Below, piece by piece: positions 27,172 through 35,124 of a stretch of 64,000 nt of DNA. This stretch comes from Rhodococcus sp. 06-462-5. GTDB taxonomy: Bacteria; Actinomycetota; Actinomycetes; Mycobacteriales; Mycobacteriaceae. Below the pieces are notes generated by a model that saw only the letters and a list, made by a program, of their open reading frames with translations, had not been told where the DNA came from and searched no databases. Each line of letters opens with the position of its first letter. The first letter of the stretch is position 1. Both the position numbers and the translations under genes were made by a program. Location: positions 62,001 to 126,000 of the forward strand of contig NZ_NOYD01000001.1 in NCBI RefSeq assembly GCF_002258315.1. The letters are read 5' to 3'.

Positions 27172-27776
27172 CGCGTTGGCTCGATCGCGAGAAGATGGGT
27201 GAGCTGAGTGCCAACAAGAACGGCGGCAAGGCGGTCTTCGTCAGTCAACGTTTTTTGGTTCTCTTCGGGGATCAGGCTGACCCCTTCATGCTGCTGTAAC
27301 TCGACAAGTGCCGTATCGAGGCTCTCTCGGTCAACATCAGACAGAGCTTCGCGGAGTGCTCGCAAACCAACCCAAGCGCCGGGCCGGGATGCGAGCGCCT
27401 CGTATGCTGCTCGAATTCTTTTCTCGATCGAAGTTCGACCGAACAGCTGTGCCGCAACGAGCCCTCTCGGCTCCAAAAAGCGCTCGACACCTCGGAGCAC
27501 GGTAAACAAGACACGGGTTGCCGGGTTCGAACCATCGGGAGCATCCGCGACGAAGAGGTTGGTGCAGTACTCCCAGCCTTTGGCCGTCAGCGTCAACTCG
27601 ATGAACCGATTCGGTTTCGCAGATTCGATCAGTCCAAGCCTTACCAGTTTTGTCCTGCTGCCAGCGTCGAGTACTGGGCCGAAGTTCTTCAGATCGGCAT
27701 TCTTGACTACCCGATCTTCCGACATCAGAACAAGCAAGACCAGGATTTCGTTTTGAGTCAGGTCGGCGGTACTCAT
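27168..27776 (-). CDS. Winged-helix protein of the nuclease/AAA-HerA cassette
   Basis: A 202-residue protein. The N-terminal half fits a winged helix: TQNEILVLLVLMSEDRVVKNADLKNF, then LDAGSRTKLVRLGLIESAK and a beta wing IELTLTAKGWEYC. The C-terminal half (about 90-200) is helical with no clear motif. It could be a repressor of the cassette or a structural adaptor between nuclease and ATPase; fixed position and 4-nt overlaps with both flanking genes favour a component working in a complex. No named family recognised. Confidence 0.7.
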   Translation of the reverse strand: MSTADLTQNEILVLLVLMSEDRVVKNADLKNFGPVLDAGSRTKLVRLGLIESAKPNRFIELTLTAKGWEYCTNLFVADAPDGSNPATRVLFTVLRGVERFLEPRGLVAAQLFGRTSIEKRIRAAYEALASRPGAWVGLRALREALSDVDRESLDTALVELQQHEGVSLIPEENQKTLTDEDRLAAVLVGTQLTHLLAIEPTR

Positions 27777-28810
27777 CCGGTGTAATTCCTCACTGTTCGC
27801 GGGTTGCGGAGTAAAGCGACTGCAGTACGGATCTGGTCGAGAACCGCAGTCAGGTCATGCAAAACTTGGCCGTTGGTGTAACGCAGTGTCACGTATCCGC
27901 GGAGTTGGAGCATGTTGTCACGTTTGCGGTCTGAAGCGTACTTGCCCACTGCACGATGCTCGTCCCCGTCGATCTCGATGACCAAGGCACTGTCCTGCCA
28001 CACCAGGTCGACCCGAATGGGTGAAGTGAGCTGTGTCCCCACTCTCAGGGTTTTGTTCCACTCCCGGTCGTAGGCCCACAGCTCCTTGGACAGTGCTTCT
28101 TCCAAGATGCACTCGACATCACTGTCGGCGCGCGGTGAACCAGACTTCGGGACAGAACGTCCCGGGGGCTGCGGCGGCCTCGCTGTCGTCGTTGATTCAG
28201 GAATCCTCAACTCCCACTGAGTAAATCGCTCGACCACACTGTCGGTCATCCACACACCCATACGGCCGTGGCGTGAAAGCCAATCGGCTGCAAGTTCGAG
28301 GTCGCGACCCGCAGGTCCTTCACCCTCGACGTGCACTAGCAAGGCCAGACCGGGCCGGTCTGATCCTCGCTTCAGGATGCGGGAAAGCTGCTCGGTCTGG
28401 ATCTCACGTGAGAAGCCAGCGGTGGACGAAGGCGAGCCCAATGCAGTCCGAGTGAGTGCACACAGATAAGGCGCAAAGGCACCCGTGCGAGTCGATTCAC
28501 GACGCGCCAGATCATCGGCAGCCAAGAGCGACTGAGCAGTGAGATCGCCTAGTTCGGCGGCCCCAGGCAACCAGGCTGGAAACATATCGATAGCGGATTG
28601 TTCCAGCAGGCCGATGACGTTGCCCACCAGATTGCGAAACCCGACATCGACGTCTGATTTGTAGCCGAACACCAGCGGACAATCTTCAGGCAGGGGGTCA
28701 AGCGCCCGCTCCAGAGCATCAAAACTGTTGCCAGATAGCTGAATGGGCTTATCAAGGGGTAGCTGCGACCAACTCACGGCTAGCAAATTACGTAGGCCTC
28801 CCGCACACAT
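27773..28810 (-). CDS. DUF559/Vsr-like PD-(D/E)XK nuclease of the AAA-HerA cassette
   Basis: A 345-residue protein whose last 120 residues carry a very-short-patch-repair/DUF559 nuclease fold. Likely active residues are E237 (ILEEALSKELW), D268 (IRVDLVW) and the E-x-D pair E279/D281 (VIEIDGDEHR). The family helix SDRKRDNMLQLRGYVTLRYT follows. Residues 1-205 have no recognised fold and may recognise a target or partner. It is the first gene of the three-gene unit. The start is uncertain: ATG at 28810, or an internal TTG about 9 codons later that lies better after GGGAGG. Nuclease activity is inferred from motif. Confidence 0.75.
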   Translation of the reverse strand: MCAGGLRNLLAVSWSQLPLDKPIQLSGNSFDALERALDPLPEDCPLVFGYKSDVDVGFRNLVGNVIGLLEQSAIDMFPAWLPGAAELGDLTAQSLLAADDLARRESTRTGAFAPYLCALTRTALGSPSSTAGFSREIQTEQLSRILKRGSDRPGLALLVHVEGEGPAGRDLELAADWLSRHGRMGVWMTDSVVERFTQWELRIPESTTTARPPQPPGRSVPKSGSPRADSDVECILEEALSKELWAYDREWNKTLRVGTQLTSPIRVDLVWQDSALVIEIDGDEHRAVGKYASDRKRDNMLQLRGYVTLRYTNGQVLHDLTAVLDQIRTAVALLRNPRTVRNYTG

Positions 28811-29032
28811 TCGATGGCAATGGATCGGCTATGTGGGGGCAGCGATCCGGCATGGTGGCTGACTGTACGTGTGGATCAGACCAGGTGAGCGCCCGCAGTA
28901 GATGCCGACCCATGTCAAGTCATTCAGTTGGTTGTATTGGCGCACCTTGCGTCTGAGCAATCGGGAGACGCCCAGTGGGGCGACGTGCAGTCAAAGCTTC
29001 CTCCTAGGGGTTTGAGGACTAGGGGCGGATCC
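28811..29032. other. Intergenic region upstream of the nuclease/AAA-HerA cassette
   Basis: I see no convincing gene here. It holds the presumed cassette promoter (reading minus) and a 9-nt CGCAGTAGA at 28895-28903 that also occurs in direct orientation at 24017-24025, just past the far end of the cassette. No tRNA or integrase is present. Confidence 0.4.
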
Positions 29033-29086
29033 GTGTCAGGCTTTCCTTGACATCCCCGCGTATTGTCGTCAAGCTTTTCCTGACAC
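29033..29086. promoter_or_regulatory. Two 17-bp direct repeats before an HTH gene
   Basis: GTCAGGCTTTCCTTGAC (29035-29051) and GTCAAGCTTTTCCTGAC (29068-29084) match at 13 of 17 positions, and each is itself an imperfect palindrome with GTCA/TGAC ends. Their centres are 33 nt apart. They end 14 nt before the start of the HTH gene at 29099, suggesting autoregulation. The first contains a TTGACA that could serve as a -35 box. Confidence 0.55.
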
Positions 29087-29098
29087 AGGAGGTCGTTC

Positions 29099-29503
29099 AT
29101 GGATCCCATCGCCCTCGCAACCGAGGCAGATATCACCGCTGCAACGCGGGCGGTCGTAACAGCGGCAGCCACCGAAGCAGGCCGTATCGCCGACGAGATC
29201 ATCGGCACCGGTCCGCTGCCGGGCACACCGGAATGGGAAGCCGAACAATCGACCGATCTGCCCGCACGACGGAGTATCGCGTGGCATCTACTGAGCCTGC
29301 GCGTGCAACTGGCAGCGGGCCTGGACGGCATCGAAACCGTTGTGGTGCTCCGGGTTCAGGGTGCAACGTGGGCGACGATCGGGACAGCCGTCGGAATGTC
29401 GCGACAGTCGGCTCACGAGCGGTGGGGTGCCCGATCGGCGGCCGTTCTCGATCCGGTCGGCGACGGACTGCCCGAGATCGTCCCGAACGACAGCCCAGCA
29501 TGA
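29099..29503 (+). CDS. Small HTH protein (sigma region 4-like helix-turn-helix)
   Basis: A 134-residue acidic protein. Residues 84-110 form a helix-turn-helix: LRVQGATWATIGTAVGMSRQSAHERWG, like those in sigma region 4 or small actinobacterial DNA-binding proteins. The N-terminal 75 residues are helical and Ala-rich. ATG at 29099 follows AGGAGG. Two direct repeats immediately upstream are probably its own operator. It ends 1 nt from the convergent lysG stop. Targets beyond itself are unknown; a role with the neighbouring cassette is possible but not shown. Confidence 0.68.
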   Translation: MDPIALATEADITAATRAVVTAAATEAGRIADEIIGTGPLPGTPEWEAEQSTDLPARRSIAWHLLSLRVQLAAGLDGIETVVVLRVQGATWATIGTAVGMSRQSAHERWGARSAAVLDPVGDGLPEIVPNDSPA

Positions 29504-29504
29504 C

Positions 29505-30359
29505 CTACAGCAGCATTCGCTCTGCACCCTCCGCCACGGCGTCGGCCGCTCGCTGAAGTGCGGCAGACGACAGCGACCATTGCTGCCAGTACAGCAGCAC
29601 GTCGTCGATTCCGTTGTCGTCGAAACACGTCAGCGAGTCGCGGGCCTGCAGATCGGGAATCATGCCCCAGCCGAAGCCGAGGTCGACGGCGCGCGCGTAG
29701 TCCGCGGACGCCGGCACCAGATGCCTCGGGGGCTCATGTGGTTCGACGTCGAATCGCTGTAAGTAGTTGTCCTGCAACCGGTCGTCGGCATCGAAGACCA
29801 CCACCGGCGCGGAACGCAAGGCCCCTGCGGTCACCCCCGTAGCGAACCACCGTTCGATGAACTCGGGTGTGGCGGACGGCCGGTAGCGCATCGCACCGAG
29901 GCGTCGGACGGTGCAGCCACGCACCGGAGAAGCCACCGATGTTATTGCAGCGGAGACGATCCCGTCGTGCAGCAGTTGAGCGGTCCGGTCCTGATCCTGT
30001 CGATGCAGATCGAAGGTGGTGTTGCCCGCCAGTGGAGCGAGCGCGGGCAACACCCAGGTCGCCATCGAATCGGCATTGACGGCAATCGAAATGGGTGCAG
30101 CGACGCCGTCGTCGCTCAGTTCTGCCCGAGTCTGCTCGGTGAGAGTGTCGATCTGGCGCGCCAAACGCAGCACTGAGACGCCCGATTGGGTTGCCACCAC
30201 CGGCTTGCTCCGCTGGACCAGGGTCCGGCCGAGCGATTGCTCCAGGGACTTGATGCGCTGACTCACCGCCGAGGGCGTCACGTACAGCACGCGAGCCGCG
30301 GCCTCGAAGGTCCCGCCGTCGACCACGGCCCGCAGGGCTCTGAGCTGCTCGATCTCCAT
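29505..30359 (-). CDS. lysG: LysR family regulator of lysine export (LysG/ArgP)
   Basis: A 284-residue LysR protein. The HTH (about 2-60) reads IEQLRALRAVVDGGTFEAAARVLYVTPSAVSQRIKSLE, the ArgP/IciA subgroup signature. The effector domain starts near 88 (ISIAVNADSMATWVLPAL). It is divergent from lysE across 75 nt, exactly the lysG-lysE arrangement known from Corynebacterium, where lysine or arginine bound to LysG turns on lysE. ATG at 30359. Confidence 0.9.
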   Translation of the reverse strand: MEIEQLRALRAVVDGGTFEAAARVLYVTPSAVSQRIKSLEQSLGRTLVQRSKPVVATQSGVSVLRLARQIDTLTEQTRAELSDDGVAAPISIAVNADSMATWVLPALAPLAGNTTFDLHRQDQDRTAQLLHDGIVSAAITSVASPVRGCTVRRLGAMRYRPSATPEFIERWFATGVTAGALRSAPVVVFDADDRLQDNYLQRFDVEPHEPPRHLVPASADYARAVDLGFGWGMIPDLQARDSLTCFDDNGIDDVLLYWQQWSLSSAALQRAADAVAEGAERMLL

Positions 30360-30434
30360 TAGATGAAGCTACGCTAATCATTCCTGAAATACATTCGCTG
30401 GACCTAATCCAGACTTGTTCCTAGCGTTGCCGTC

Positions 30435-31052
30435 ATGACCTCCCTTGCCGCCGCACAATCGACCCTCACCGGACTGGGCGTCGGACTCTCCCTCATCGTC
30501 GCCATCGGAGCGCAGAACGCATTCGTGCTGCGCAAGGGACTGCAACGCGCCCACGTATTGCCGGTGGTGGCAGTGTGCGCGCTGTCCGACGCGGTGCTCA
30601 TCCTGGCCGGGGTGGCGGGAATCGGCGTTCTCGTGGATCGATTTCCCGTTGCTCTGCGGGTCGTGACCGTCCTCGGTGCTCTGTTTCTCCTCGTCTACGG
30701 CCTGCTGGCACTCAATCGCGCCCGAACGCCGGCTGCCATGACCTCCCAGGTGGAGGGAACGGGTTCACTGATCGCAGCCGTCGCCACCTGCCTGGCTCTG
30801 ACCTGGCTCAACCCGCACGTCTACCTCGACACCGTGGTGTTTCTCGGGTCGATCGGAAACCGTCAGCCGGGTGAACTGCGGTGGTGGTTCGCCGTCGGCG
30901 CGATGCTGGGCAGCGTCCTGTGGTTCACCGCCCTCGGCTACGGATCGCGGGTGCTCAGTCCGCTGTTCGCCAAGCCCGCGGCGTGGCGAGTACTCGACCT
31001 CGGCATCGGAGCGATGATGTTGACCCTGGCTGCTCTGCTGGTTTTCGGCTGA
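30435..31052 (+). CDS. lysE: LysE-type lysine/arginine exporter
   Basis: A 205-residue membrane protein of the LysE superfamily, with 5-6 helices. The N-terminal GLGVGLSLIVAIGAQNAFVLRKGLQRAHV (about 14-42) is the LysE/ArgO signature, and TWLNPHVYLDTVVFLGSIG holds the conserved NPH-x-Y-LD motif. It exports basic amino acids when internal levels are high. Divergent lysG supports this. The lysine breakdown genes lie 7 kb away, on the far side of the nuclease/AAA-HerA cassette. Confidence 0.92.
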   Translation: MTSLAAAQSTLTGLGVGLSLIVAIGAQNAFVLRKGLQRAHVLPVVAVCALSDAVLILAGVAGIGVLVDRFPVALRVVTVLGALFLLVYGLLALNRARTPAAMTSQVEGTGSLIAAVATCLALTWLNPHVYLDTVVFLGSIGNRQPGELRWWFAVGAMLGSVLWFTALGYGSRVLSPLFAKPAAWRVLDLGIGAMMLTLAALLVFG

Positions 31053-31156
31053 GCCACGACACTGGACGTTCGCAGCACTTGATCGGTGGTACAACGAGTG
31101 ATCTGATAGTCGCGAAAGACCGACCGCACGGTCTCGAAAAGACTGGAGGATTCTTC

Positions 31157-31510
31157 GTGCCGTACCTCGGCCTACTGATCATGCTGCTGTCGATCTTCTG
31201 CTTGATCGACGTCATCACCGCCGACGATTCGGGAATCCGCCACCTCCCGAAGATCGTCTGGCTGCTGCTCGTCATCGTTCTGCCGCTCGCCGGGTCTCTT
31301 GCGTGGCTCATCGTCGGCCGACCTGAGAACGGCGGCATCTGGGGTGGCAGCGGCGCACCACGTACCGCGTCGGCCTACCCCGAATACGACGCGAGACCCG
31401 GACGCGCCGTCGCCCAATCGCAGGAGAGTGACGAGGAGTTCCTACGCCGTTGCCGCGCCCGCGCCGAAGAACAGCGCCGCATCGCCCGCGAGCAGCGCAA
31501 GAGCGATTGA
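31157..31510 (+). CDS. PLDc_N domain membrane protein
   Basis: A 117-residue protein. Two close hydrophobic helices (LGLLIMLLSIFCLIDVIT and IVWLLLVIVLPLAGSLAWLIVGRPE) form the PLDc_N module (phospholipase-D/nuclease N-terminal). A 60-residue charged, Arg/Glu-rich cytoplasmic tail follows (FLRRCRARAEEQRRIAREQRK), likely helical. GTG at 31157 lies 6 nt after GGAGGA. The catalytic PLD domain is absent, as is usual for these small proteins. Function is unknown. Confidence 0.8.
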   Translation: MPYLGLLIMLLSIFCLIDVITADDSGIRHLPKIVWLLLVIVLPLAGSLAWLIVGRPENGGIWGGSGAPRTASAYPEYDARPGRAVAQSQESDEEFLRRCRARAEEQRRIAREQRKSD

Positions 31511-31514
31511 GATC

Positions 31515-32039
31515 ATGGCCAAGCTGACGACGTTCCCCGAACCGAACTCCGCCCTCTCCGATCCCGCCGACCTGTTCCGCGAGTACCTGCGCTTCTATCG
31601 CGGCGAGTTGGTTCGGCGCATCACTGCACTGAGCGGCGATTTCCTGACCAGCACAGCCGTTCCCTCGGGGTGGACCCCGCTGCAGATGCTGACCCATCTG
31701 GTGCACATGGAGCAGCGCTGGTTCGTCTGGGGATTCCTCGGCCGTGCGGTGGACGCACCGTGGGGTGACGAGAAGAATGGGTCGTGGCATGTGCCGGACG
31801 ATGTGGACGCCGAGACCCTGCTGCGCAGACTCGAGGACGGTGCTCAGCTCACCGACGAGGTGCTGAGCTCACACCGGATGGACGAATTGGCCACCCTCGG
31901 TGGGCGATTCACCGATGAGCAGCCGACCCTGATCTGGATCTGCTTCCATGTACTCCAGGAATACGCCCGACACCTCGGCCACCTCGACGTCGCTGTCGAA
32001 CTGGCCGGCGGGCCGAGAGGTGAGGGACCCGAGAGCTGA
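31515..32039 (+). CDS. DinB/DUF664 family protein (mycothiol transferase-like)
   Basis: A 174-residue four-helix protein of the DinB superfamily. Conserved features are PSGWTPLQMLTHLVHMEQRWFVWGFLG and the C-terminal QEYARHLGHLDVAVELAGG, whose His residues (LVHMEQ, RHLGHLD) form the metal site. In mycothiol-producing actinobacteria such proteins act as mycothiol S-transferases or in DNA-damage responses. It starts 4 nt after the PLDc_N gene and is likely in its operon. Substrate unknown. Confidence 0.82.
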   Translation: MAKLTTFPEPNSALSDPADLFREYLRFYRGELVRRITALSGDFLTSTAVPSGWTPLQMLTHLVHMEQRWFVWGFLGRAVDAPWGDEKNGSWHVPDDVDAETLLRRLEDGAQLTDEVLSSHRMDELATLGGRFTDEQPTLIWICFHVLQEYARHLGHLDVAVELAGGPRGEGPES

Positions 32040-32043
32040 CGCC

Positions 32044-32430
32044 TCAGACGTTCGCGTACAGATCGACGGTGGTGCCGTCGGGGTCGTGCACGACGGCATA
32101 ACGCTGTCCCCAGAACGCGTCCCAGGGCTGCAGGTGACCGGTGTACCCCGCCGCGGTGACCGCAGCCCATACGGCGTCGACCCCGTCGGGTGTACCGCAG
32201 TCGAAGGCGAGCGCAACGCGGTGGCCCCCGCTGGGCGGCGTCCACGTCGGGTCGAACGAGGTGATGGTCGACGGGAGATCGAACAGCAACCTGACGCCGC
32301 CGAGGTCGACCTCTACGTGTTGCTCGGCATCGGCAGCGGCCGGAATGTCAAGTCCCAGAACACGATAGAACGTCAGAGCGGCAGCCATGTCGGCGACGAC
32401 GATTTCGATTCCTGAGAGGCGGGGGTTCAC
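32044..32430 (-). CDS. VOC family protein
   Basis: A 128-residue single VOC module: LSGIEIVVADMAAALTFYRVLGLDIP at the N-terminus and AVVHDPDGTTVDLYANV at the C-terminus, the standard ends of the fold. The GTG at 32430 gives a typical N-terminus; the frame is open to 32469 but reaches into the next gene. It is convergent with the DinB-like gene, 4 nt away, and follows a second VOC gene on the same strand. Substrate unknown. Confidence 0.75.
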   Translation of the reverse strand: MNPRLSGIEIVVADMAAALTFYRVLGLDIPAAADAEQHVEVDLGGVRLLFDLPSTITSFDPTWTPPSGGHRVALAFDCGTPDGVDAVWAAVTAAGYTGHLQPWDAFWGQRYAVVHDPDGTTVDLYANV

Positions 32431-32449
32431 GGAAAGTAGGCTAGACCAG

Positions 32450-32827
32450 TCAGCCCCAGTTCGCGGCATTCGTCAGACAGAACGGATGCCCTGACGGGTC
32501 GAGCAACACCCGCCAGGTCCCGCCCGGCTGGTCCTCGGGCAGCGTCGCACCCAGCTCCACCGCCGCCGACGCCGCGGCGTCCAGGTCCTCGACCGCCAAA
32601 TCGAAGTGAAACTGCTTGCTGCCGTTGGCATTGGGCCAGGCCGGAGGCCGGTAGTCGTCGACGCGACCGAATCCGAGCGCACTGCTCGGCCCCTGCAGCA
32701 TCGCGTAGTCCTTCTCCGCATGGACGACGCTCCAGCCCAACAGCGACGACCAGAACGAGGCGCTGACCTCGGGGTCTGCGCAGTCCAGAGTGACCATCTT
32801 CAGGGTGGCAACGGGTGTCTCGGTCAT
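32450..32827 (-). CDS. VOC family protein
   Basis: A 125-residue VOC-fold protein: LKMVTLDCADPEVSASFWSSLLGWSVVH at the start, FHFDLAVEDLDAAASAAVELGA in the second half and LLDPSGHPFCLTNAANWG at the end. This is the subgroup often annotated as glyoxalase-like or bleomycin-resistance. It is divergent from an AraC regulator 44 nt away, which may control it, and is followed by another VOC gene. No substrate is known. Confidence 0.8.
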   Translation of the reverse strand: MTETPVATLKMVTLDCADPEVSASFWSSLLGWSVVHAEKDYAMLQGPSSALGFGRVDDYRPPAWPNANGSKQFHFDLAVEDLDAAASAAVELGATLPEDQPGGTWRVLLDPSGHPFCLTNAANWG

Positions 32828-32871
32828 GTGTTCTCCTCCTTGTGTCGGACCAGACTCCTACACTGACGCGC

Positions 32872-33696
32872 GTGCCGGATAGGAAAAACGCGACAACCAC
32901 CCAGTCCGGTGTCCTGCGGCCGGATCAGCTCGCGAAATTCGTCGACCTTCGACGGCTGCCGTGTGCCACATCCCTGGAACCGTGGGTCGAGAACTACTGG
33001 CAGCTTCAGTGGACTCTGCCGTCCGGCAACTCGTACCGGAGTTCGACGCTCCCGCACCCGGCCTGCACGTTGAGCGTCGAGCACGGTTGGACACGCCAGG
33101 GCGTCGTCGAACCGGTGGTCGTGACCGGGGTGCTCACGCGCCGTTTCGACGTCGTCCTCGCCGAGTCCGGATGGGTTTTCGGCGTCAAGTTCCGGCCCGG
33201 CGGCTACGCGAGTTTCACCGGAACCGTGGCACGAACTCTGCGCGACGTCTCGGTCGCGCCACCGACCCCGTTCCGGTCCGAGACCGTCGCTGCACTGGCC
33301 GAGCTGGGAGGACACCTCGATGCCGACCACTGCCGAACCGTCGTCGACTCGGTTCTCGCGCCCTACGCCCGTGACGTCGAACCGGAGTACCGGACCGTCC
33401 TGGACATCATCGCGACGATGCTGCGCGACCGGACGCTGGTTCGCGTCGCACAGGTGGAACAGCGGTGCGGCATCGGCACTCGTCGACTGCAACGGCTGTT
33501 CGAGCGCTATGTCGGCGCGACGCCCAAGTGGGTACTCGGGCGGTATCGCATTCACGATGCGCTCAGTGAGCTCGACAACGGCTACTCGGGTCCGCTGGCA
33601 GACCTGGCCGCCCGATACGGCTGGTTCGACCAGGCTCACTTCACTCGGGAGTTCACCGAATTGGTCGGAATGCCGCCGAGCGCGTACCAACCCTGA
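32872..33696 (+). CDS. AraC family regulator (DUF6597-type N-terminus)
   Basis: A 274-residue regulator. The N-terminal cupin-like region (about 20-160) contains PWVENYWQLQWTLPSG and VKFRPGGYASFTG, typical of DUF6597-AraC proteins. The C-terminal double HTH (about 180-270) has RVAQVEQRCGIGTRRLQRLFERYVGATPKW and LADLAARYGWFDQAHFTREF. GTG at 32872 is the first start consistent with divergence from the VOC gene. It probably controls the adjacent VOC pair. Confidence 0.85.
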   Translation: MPDRKNATTTQSGVLRPDQLAKFVDLRRLPCATSLEPWVENYWQLQWTLPSGNSYRSSTLPHPACTLSVEHGWTRQGVVEPVVVTGVLTRRFDVVLAESGWVFGVKFRPGGYASFTGTVARTLRDVSVAPPTPFRSETVAALAELGGHLDADHCRTVVDSVLAPYARDVEPEYRTVLDIIATMLRDRTLVRVAQVEQRCGIGTRRLQRLFERYVGATPKWVLGRYRIHDALSELDNGYSGPLADLAARYGWFDQAHFTREFTELVGMPPSAYQP

Positions 33697-33813
33697 GTAA
33701 CGCCTTCGTCACGCAATGCGACTTTTGCCGATTCGTTTGGCACAGTATCCCGCGGTGCTCGAGGAGCATCTCGGTGAGGAACAGCAGCACAGAGGAAGAG
33801 TGGGCTTCAACGC

Positions 33814-34884
33814 ATGATCAACATTCTCGTCGCCGGTGGAATCGCGTTGGCGGTCTCGATTCTGTTGACTCCATTTCTCATCGCGCTGTTCACCCGGCAG
33901 GGCTTCGGCCAGGAGATCCGCGTCGAAGGTCCGGCAAGTCACCACGCCAAGCGAGGAACGCCGACGATGGGCGGCGTCGCGATCATCGTCGGCCTGTGGG
34001 CCGGTTACCTCGGCTCCCACCTGGTCACGATGGGCGGCGATGGACCGTCGGCTTCGGCGCTGTTGATACTCGCTCTTGCGACGGCACTCGGCGTCGTCGG
34101 ATTCCTCGACGACTACATCAAGCTCCGCATGAAGCGGAGCCTCGGACTCAAGGCGACCGGCAAGTACGTCGGGCAGATCAGTGCAGCGGTGATCTTCGCC
34201 GTGCTGGCGCTGCAGTTCCGCAATGGGAACGGGCTGACTCCGGGCAATGTCGAACTGTCGCTGGTACGTCAATCCACGTTCTTCACCATGGCCCCGATCG
34301 TCTTCGTACTGTTCTGTGTCTTCCTGGTCGTCGCGTGGTCCAATGCGGTCAACCTCACCGACGGTCTCGACGGTTTGGCGGCGGGGTCGATGACGCTCGT
34401 CCTCGGCGCCTACACGGTGATGACGTTCTGGCAGTACCGGCAATCCTGCGCCACCAACTCCGTCGCCGGGTGCTACCAGGTGCGCGATCCGCTCGACCTC
34501 GCCGTCGTCTGCGCTGCGGCCGCGGGTGCCTGCATCGGATTCCTGTGGTGGAACGCGGCCCCGGCCAAGATCTTCATGGGCGACACCGGCTCACTCGCCC
34601 TCGGCGGACTGCTCGCAGGCCTGTCGATCGTGAGCAAGACCGAACTGATCGCCCTCGTCTTCGGAGCCCTGTTCGTCGCCGAGAGTGCCTCCGTCGTCAT
34701 CCAGGTCGCGTCGTTCAAGAGCACCGGAAAGCGGCCGTTCCGCATGGCACCCATTCACCACCATTTCGAGCTGGCCGGCTGGGCGGAAACGACCGTCATC
34801 ATCCGACTGTGGCTGTTCGCTGCCATCGCGTCGGCACTGGGGCTCGGGTTGTTCTACAGCGAGTTCCTCGCCGCCGTCGGCTGA
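33814..34884 (+). CDS. mraY: Phospho-N-acetylmuramoyl-pentapeptide transferase
   Basis: A 356-residue polytopic enzyme that makes lipid I from UDP-MurNAc-pentapeptide and undecaprenyl phosphate. All signatures are present: [12 protein letters not shown], the catalytic LDDYIK, the [13 protein letters not shown] motif, [11 protein letters not shown] and [12 protein letters not shown]. About 10 helices, full length. It stands alone, with no murE/murF/murD/ftsW neighbours, between an AraC regulator and a small unknown gene. In relatives mraY lies in the dcw cluster, so this is either an extra copy or a relocated sole copy; the window cannot decide. Confidence 0.93.
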   Translation: MINILVAGGIALAVSILLTPFLIALFTRQGFGQEIRVEGPASHHAKRGTPTMGGVAIIVGLWAGYLGSHLVTMGGDGPSASALLILALATALGVVGFLDDYIKLRMKRSLGLKATGKYVGQISAAVIFAVLALQFRNGNGLTPGNVELSLVRQSTFFTMAPIVFVLFCVFLVVAWSNAVNLTDGLDGLAAGSMTLVLGAYTVMTFWQYRQSCATNSVAGCYQVRDPLDLAVVCAAAAGACIGFLWWNAAPAKIFMGDTGSLALGGLLAGLSIVSKTELIALVFGALFVAESASVVIQVASFKSTGKRPFRMAPIHHHFELAGWAETTVIIRLWLFAAIASALGLGLFYSEFLAAVG

Positions 34885-34900
34885 CCTCTACGATTCTGGG

Positions 34901-35113
34901 ATGACTGACGAACTGTCTCCGGTTGCCAAGGTCGACGCTCTCGCCGCCGAACTCGAACAACTCGATGCTCGACGCGTCGCCATCGGGGTCGAACTCGTCA
35001 ACCTTCAATTCGGTCTCGACGGAGACGCCAAAATCCGTGCGACGGAGGTCTTCCACAGCGACTATCTGGGACGACTCTTCGCACTGGTCGACCAACTGCG
35101 CACCGACGAATAG
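34901..35113 (+). CDS. Small acidic helical protein
   Basis: A 70-residue soluble protein (MTDELSPVAKVDALAAELEQLDARR...) that is almost wholly helical, with a heptad-like stretch at residues 8-35 consistent with a short coiled coil. It starts 16 nt after mraY and probably shares its transcript. No family recognised. The start ATG at 34901 is supported by the drop-out of plausible coding upstream. Confidence 0.55.
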   Translation: MTDELSPVAKVDALAAELEQLDARRVAIGVELVNLQFGLDGDAKIRATEVFHSDYLGRLFALVDQLRTDE

Positions 35114-35124
35114 TCCTAGCCCCG

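Noticed and set aside
24043-28810. Reading the cassette as BREX, DISARM or a Dnd system
   Set aside because: No PglZ, PglX, methylase, DUF1998 or DndA-E type gene is present, and the nuclease is of a different family. A distant link to Dnd F/H ATPases cannot be excluded.
24017-28903. 9-nt direct repeats as attachment sites
   Set aside because: Too short to be convincing, with no integrase or tRNA; kept only as a note in the findings.
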